Shown one piece after another: positions 58,939-64,000 of a stretch of 64,000 bases of DNA. The stretch's first letter is position 1. Each line of letters starts with the position of its first letter. The notes below the pieces were generated by a model. The model saw only the letters and a program-made list of their open reading frames with translations, was not told where the DNA came from and searched no databases. Position numbers and translations under genes: made by a program. Source of the stretch: Apoda limacodes (lineage: Eukaryota; Arthropoda; Insecta; Lepidoptera; Limacodidae); the NCBI GenBank assembly GCA_946406115.1, contig OX291542.1:3372959-3436958 (forward strand), given 5' to 3'.

Positions 58939-58946
58939 ATTAATAA

Positions 58947-61900
58947 ACAGGGCGGAAACGATAAGTGATCGAGATCTCACTCGATTATTTCTAAACCATA
59001 CACGAATATACTAATGTTAAAAAAAAAGGGACATGTTAAAACTGTATTATCAAAATTATTTAGGTAGATATCATGTCGCACCTTTATTCAAAAAACGAAA
59101 TAACTCAAAATTCACGTTTTGCGAGTTTTCGCCATACAGTGAATTAACTTGGCCAGTAGAATACGTTAAGTCTACCAGCCGACTCAAAACGATGAAAAAG
59201 ACAGAGATAGACGATTGAAGTCCTCTTTTTGATTTTCGTTTAAGAACAAGTCGATACTGGTAAAGTTATTAAATTAAGTGATGCGCCGGCTTTGCTCGAG
59301 GTAAGATCACGCAAAAAAATTAAGATAGCGGGGTAATAAGCCGGTGTTTTACTGTCAGGTAATTATTGTTTTACTCGTATCTCAGTCAAAAACTAAATTT
59401 ATTCAACCTTATTTTACTTTATTAGAAAAGTAGACGTAATTTTTTCGTGTAAATTGTGATTTATTTCAGTTTAGTGTAAATTATATCGTATCGCATTACG
59501 ACATTATTTCAAGTTAATGCAGTTTTGTAATCAAAATAAATATATAAATAGGATAATAATAAATAAATAGGAAGCAAAATAAAAAAAAATAAGGGTTCCA
59601 ATGACGAGCGTTTATAAAAGTTTTCTAGGGCACGATAAGTACTAGGTTCGATTATGGAAAATGAAACTTTACTGGCTATTATTTCCAAGACCAACCACGA
59701 GGTAAGTTTTATATGACAAATATTATTAAATCCTGGGTTTGGTTAAATTAGTTATTTTTTACTATTTGTACATTATAAACCACACATTTTATCTGCTATT
59801 TATAAAATTTTAAGAGTGCTTTTATTTCAGTTACAGTAAGAAAATTAGTTCTCTGTTGAAAAGGAGGAACAGTTTGAAATGGAGAATAAAGAAATCAATG
59901 AAGTAGGATTGGAGCTAAGTAAAAAACTAGGCACTAAAATAATAAATTTGAGTTCATTAATATCAATGTTTTATTTATTTATTATAGAAATCTAAGCTTG
60001 GAATCTCAAACCCTACGCAAACTTATAAAAGTCTGTTACCATATTATAATAGTGATTTTACCTGGTCTGACACTGAATATTACAGAACAATACACAACTC
60101 ATAACTATTAAGGCAAAAAAGGAAATTAAAGAACATCGTCTTCGTCAATCTTTGTCATCATACTCAACTCAACTTCAAGCTGCTCCTCTGCTAGCTCATC
60201 TTGGTCAAGATCATTAATTCTCGTTTATCAGAGCAAGCAAATCCTCGGCCACTTATTACTAGACATGTGACTGCTGATGAAGCAGATGACGATGACTTTA
60301 TTATGAATACGCCTACGCAGCAAGAGTTTCTGGATAATATATGTAATGTGAGTTATTATTTACAGTTTGTAGGGAAGTCACTATAAAATGACTAATATAT
60401 GCTATTGTCTTACAATTTAATTGTAATTTTTATCTTTTAGAAATTTAATCGTCATCCTATGAAGTTAAAAAAGAAATAAAGAAGGCTGGATGTTGTGGGA
60501 TTTGGGAATTTGGCAAAACGGTGACGACACTTCGATTAGAGTTTGTAAAGCTAGTTATAAGCCCATGTTGTACATTTCCGATCGGATAATATTTATACAA
60601 AATAAAATGTACAAAACTGATTTTTCATTTAAAGATTTGACGTAGCCTACAAAATGTGCACTGCTGTCTTAACGTGGTGCTATAGAGATTGGTTCATGTG
60701 TATGGGCATAGGTATTCAAAAGCTTAAAGCGATGAAAACAATAATGAAAAGGAGGTAATATTCTATTCGGACAATTGCTGAGGACAGAGTAAAAGTAATT
60801 ATATAACATATTTATGTTTACATAAAAGAAACATTTAAAATAAAGAGCGTCGCATTTTTAATAAGAGGTCACATCCAGTACGATGTTGATATTGTACCTA
60901 CATAGCCTTATCGGGAAAAAAATAAAAAACCTTAAAACCTGATTCAAATTTTTACACCTGGCCGTATAAATCTTTTATTATTGTGCACAAAATTTATTTT
61001 GAATCGTGTATGTTTTTTGATTTTTTGTTAAGAAGAATGGCGATACAATTGTACCATCAATATAGATCGACAAAGCGTTGATTGTAATAAAATTAAAAAT
61101 AACTTAAGAAAACCCTAAATTTTTTGAAGTGAAAACTTCTTTAGCGGCGTTGTGCACTTTTTTTGGTATGGGTAAAAATGATAAACTCGCGTCAGGTCAC
61201 GTGTCCTGATCGTGAAAATTCGTAAGACGGATGGAGAGTAGACAGGTGGCGCGGCGTAGGAGAGGGAGTATCCCCCTCTCTTTCTACGGCGCGGCGAAAA
61301 TGTATGCCTGCGCCTGCTGTTTCGTTTAGGCGGCGCAGGGCGCTTGCGCGAATGGTCGTGTGTGTTTATGTTACAGCGTGCTACGCGCATCCATGGATGG
61401 TGACAGCTGATGGCTCGACCGTCTGTGTAGTGGCCATACTGCAGTGTATTCGTAAATTCGTGTATATAAAGTGTTTAAAATATGGAAATTGAACAAAGTG
61501 CATCTTTGTCATTGTAAAATACGGAAACCGTAATGCCACGCCTATTATAATTTATTTTTAGTTTTCGCGATTATGAGTAGTATAGGGAGGTTGGATATGG
61601 AATTTTAATTCTATGACAGATTGCGATGTCAAATATACTACGTCAAAAAAGTAAATAAACAAACATTATTATTTCTTGACAATGTCAAAGACATGTCTTG
61701 TGACATATTTGAGTGTTAAGCGCGAATCGTGTGTAAAGGTTTTCACTTCTGCCGGCACTCCCGGAGTGCAACTTTTTTTTTTTTATTAAATATCATTCTA
61801 GGATGACAACTTCTAGGAAGTTAATGTGAGAAACAAAAAAAAAGGAAAATGAAATTTATAACAGACAGCACTACAAGCACCTTATTGTAATCAATAAGAA

Positions 61901-62669
61901 ATAACTGCAAATAAGAGATAAATATTTGTTAGAGCTTATTTTAAAAGGATTACCCCTTTCTTTTATGCAGGGTTCTTTAAATCTATAATTTATTTTTTCT
62001 AAGACATACGTTATTTAATTTAGATTTCATTGTTTAGTTGATTTTGTTGATAAGTTTTGTGATATATTAAAGCTTCATTATAAAAAGTCTCAAGCTTCTA
62101 ATTTATATTTACTTTTTATTTTTGTTAATTATAAACCTTAGCAAAGAATTTAAAAATATTTTAGTTTATGCTTTCATATTATTTCTTATCTATGATTAGG
62201 TGAATAAACTAAAATATTTCCAGTTGTTTGTTTATAAAGTTTTAAACCGTTAAATTGATAATAATTTCTTCTTTAAATAAATAACTCGTTTCTCTAAGAT
62301 TGAAAAAAAACCTAATATGATTTTTTAATTAAAAAAAAAAACATCAAGAAATATTTCTCCGACAGTTGATAATTTTTAGGTAAAAATTGCAGAAAATCTA
62401 AATACTTCACCAACTTGCAAGGTGATTTAAATATAAAACTGCAACATTTACAATTACTCCATCTGTATCTTAATTATTTGATAAAATATTTTATTGAAAA
62501 GTTACGTATTTATTATACGTAATTTTCGGATAGATCCAGTTAATTTTATAAACCATTTTGATATCATTGCATTGAAAGCTCGTGAAACACTTTCAGGATA
62601 AATCAATATTGTGATATCGTGTATAGCTTAGAAGTAATCGAGTGAGATCACTAATCGTTTCCACCCTGT
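58947..62669. mobile_element. Unclassified 3.7-kb element with terminal inverted repeats
   Basis: The left end acagggcggaaacgataagt continues through gatctcactcgattatttct (58947 to about 58992). The right end, reverse-complemented, reads acagggtggaaacgattagt and gatctcactcgattacttct (62627-62669). The arms differ by a 4-bp gap and a few substitutions. The interior has a short exon-like frame MENETLLAIISKTNHE ending at a GTAAGT donor (59654-59701), broken frames at 60110-60360 with an acidic DEADDDDF patch, and a CpG-rich block at 61130-61400. No target duplication is certain and no transposase motif is recognised. Confidence 0.6.
61130..61480. other. CpG-rich block inside the TIR element
   Basis: Contains gtggcgcggcgtaggagagg, ctacggcgcggcgaaaat and gcggcgcagggcgcttgcgc. 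It may be the promoter region of the element. Overlapping open frames on both strands are short. Confidence 0.35.
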
Positions 62670-63562
62670 ATATATCGAAATTAGGCTTTAACTTACGAGC
62701 TTACGCACAGGGCGTACTATTTATAAGTTCTTAGTTGGCTGGGTAATAATTAAATACTTTGCTTCGTTTTCTTTACGTGTCTGTTAACGTCCCACAGTAC
62801 TTACACAATTTTACGTTACTTACGTTCTTGTAATTTACACTACTTCTCTGTGTAGAACTTTCAATGCGGTCAGAAACTACAAGTAAAAACATGTATAATG
62901 CCTAGTGAAAATCACAGAGGATATGGGACTAGAAGTTTTGCGAACTTTTTTGTTTCGCATAGGTAGCAACCTACTTCCTTCCATCTTCCTTGCATCCTAA
63001 ATCTGGAAAATCTGGTTAATAGTCATTAAAGCATTTCATTATCAAGTACTAAAAGTACAGGTCGTAGTTTGCGTCAGAGCTAGTAACATTTTTTTTGGCT
63101 GACCTACAGATGAACTGTCTGAGTTTAGATCTTCGACTAACATTTTGCCGAATTTTGTTTTTTAGTAAGGTTCCCCAACATTACCAAAGAACAGCTGTTA
63201 GAAACAACGACTGGCGTCGGCAAAGTCGAAAATGGGATGCAGGAATGATTGTGTCCCGTTAATTTTAGTTTAAAATGGATTTTTTACTTGTATACATACA
63301 TATATATAAATTATATAGATAAAAAATAAAAAATATATGTCTCAAATACACTAACCAATAACTAAAAATATTTTTTCGAACCAAAAACTAATGTATGTTA
63401 GACATGCTGTATTATTAGGTCTTAAAAACCATCTCCATAGCTTAATATTACTGGAATTTACTTATAATGATGAAGTTTGGAATAAAAAAACGTTGAGCTT
63501 GATTAAATCATAAATAAAATTCGCCGTTATGATTGTGTGACTAAAAAATACCCACCTTAGTT
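62670..63562. other. No gene recognised
   Basis: AT-rich spacer beyond the 3' end of NRS-F, with (TA)-rich and (CATA)n stretches near 63290. Confidence 0.3.
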
Positions 63563-63568
63563 TTTATT
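63563..63568 (-). terminator. Polyadenylation signal of NRS-F
   Basis: AATAAA on the minus strand in the same position relative to the stop codon as in NRS-E. Confidence 0.4.
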
Positions 63569-63846
63569 TTGAATTTCACATTGTGATTTTCGTGTGATTT
63601 GGGATTAACAAAACGACAAAATCAGTCTTAAAATATATTGAGAAAATGTAGATCTAATTACATAACATAATAATACTTAGACTATGATACTTCTGTAATT
63701 AATTCTTCAAGGTGTCACCAAGTCCAAAACGAAAAACAAGAGTTTAAATATGTAGATTACATATAAAAATAAGTTGATACGTTAAAAATATTTTTCGTGA
63801 TACGTTAGAATAAAGTTCCGTTCGATTTGTTTTAATGACTACCTTT

Positions 63847-63911
63847 TTACCATGCTTTAAAGCCAGGAAGTGTTTCAGATTTCTTAAACCCTCTGAAATC
63901 CTTGAGGTTAC
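63847..63911 (-). CDS. NRS-F: last exon of a sixth copy, cut by the window end
   Basis: 65-nt exon after acceptor cttttaacag, coding the same 20-residue tail as NRS-E (starts NLKDFRGFKK, ends GFKAW-stop), with one synonymous change. It lies in a block of about 350 bp that matches NRS-E almost base for base through the 3'UTR. The Asn-rich exon would be expected a few hundred bases beyond position 64000 if the gene keeps the layout of E; it is not visible here. Confidence 0.65.
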
Positions 63912-64000
63912 CTGTTAAAAGAGAAATTGAATTTTTATTACAATTTACTTAGTGTAATATTTATCACCGCATACCAAATATACTGTTTACTAGCTGTCCC

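Overview
The window reads as nuclear DNA of a moth or butterfly. It is AT-rich and intron-rich, and it carries families I recognise as lepidopteran: CR1-like non-LTR elements whose 3' end reads GGTGGCAAACAAGC, an RTE 3' tail ending in (GAT)n, tRNA-derived SINEs, and short repeats with agggttccgtac or cagtcggg ends. No bacterial operon, rRNA, intact tRNA gene or CRISPR array is visible.

The main content is a head-to-tail cluster of small spliced genes on the minus strand, called here NRS-A to NRS-F (Asn-rich secreted; my labels). They cannot be found as single ORFs because only the third exon is long. Each complete copy has (1) a 36-nt first exon coding 12 residues of a signal peptide (MKTAVVLCLALM-type); (2) a 31-52-nt second exon finishing the signal peptide; (3) a 252-315-nt exon of Asn-Gly/Asn-Lys/Asn-Ala repeats, 40-50% Asn; (4) a tiny last exon, usually ending Trp-stop or with a Trp near the stop. 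Intron phases are 0, 1, 1 in all five complete copies and every junction is GT-AG. Copies A (8175-1695), C (37618-35725), D (44558-41345) and E (55642-52955) are open. B (30282-26955) has a stop inside the repeat exon. Only the last exon and 3'UTR of F (63911-63563) lie in the window. B and C are a duplicate pair sharing promoter, introns and an old SINE. E and F share a nearly identical last exon and 3'UTR. D and E share a promoter block and N-terminus. I do not recognise the family. The exon layout resembles secreted repetitive structural proteins such as lepidopteran silk-coat proteins, but function is inference.

The rest is mobile DNA, much of it inside the introns. Listed by position: a pogo/Tigger-type DNA transposon with matching ends (3722-6780) in intron 1 of NRS-A; degraded non-LTR pieces (10727-11100, 14515-14640, 20028-20238, 32380-39690 scattered, 50956-52296, 54241-55360, 56320-56660, 57885-58110); a CR1-like element with an intact 988-aa endonuclease/reverse transcriptase ORF, nested in an older repeat with a 5-bp target duplication (15979-19626); a 41-bp minisatellite (about 22215-22500); a 150-bp inverted pair 4.6 kb apart (20641 and 25362); and an unclassified 3.7-kb element with about 45-bp terminal inverted repeats (58947-62669). 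I recognise no conserved housekeeping gene in the window.
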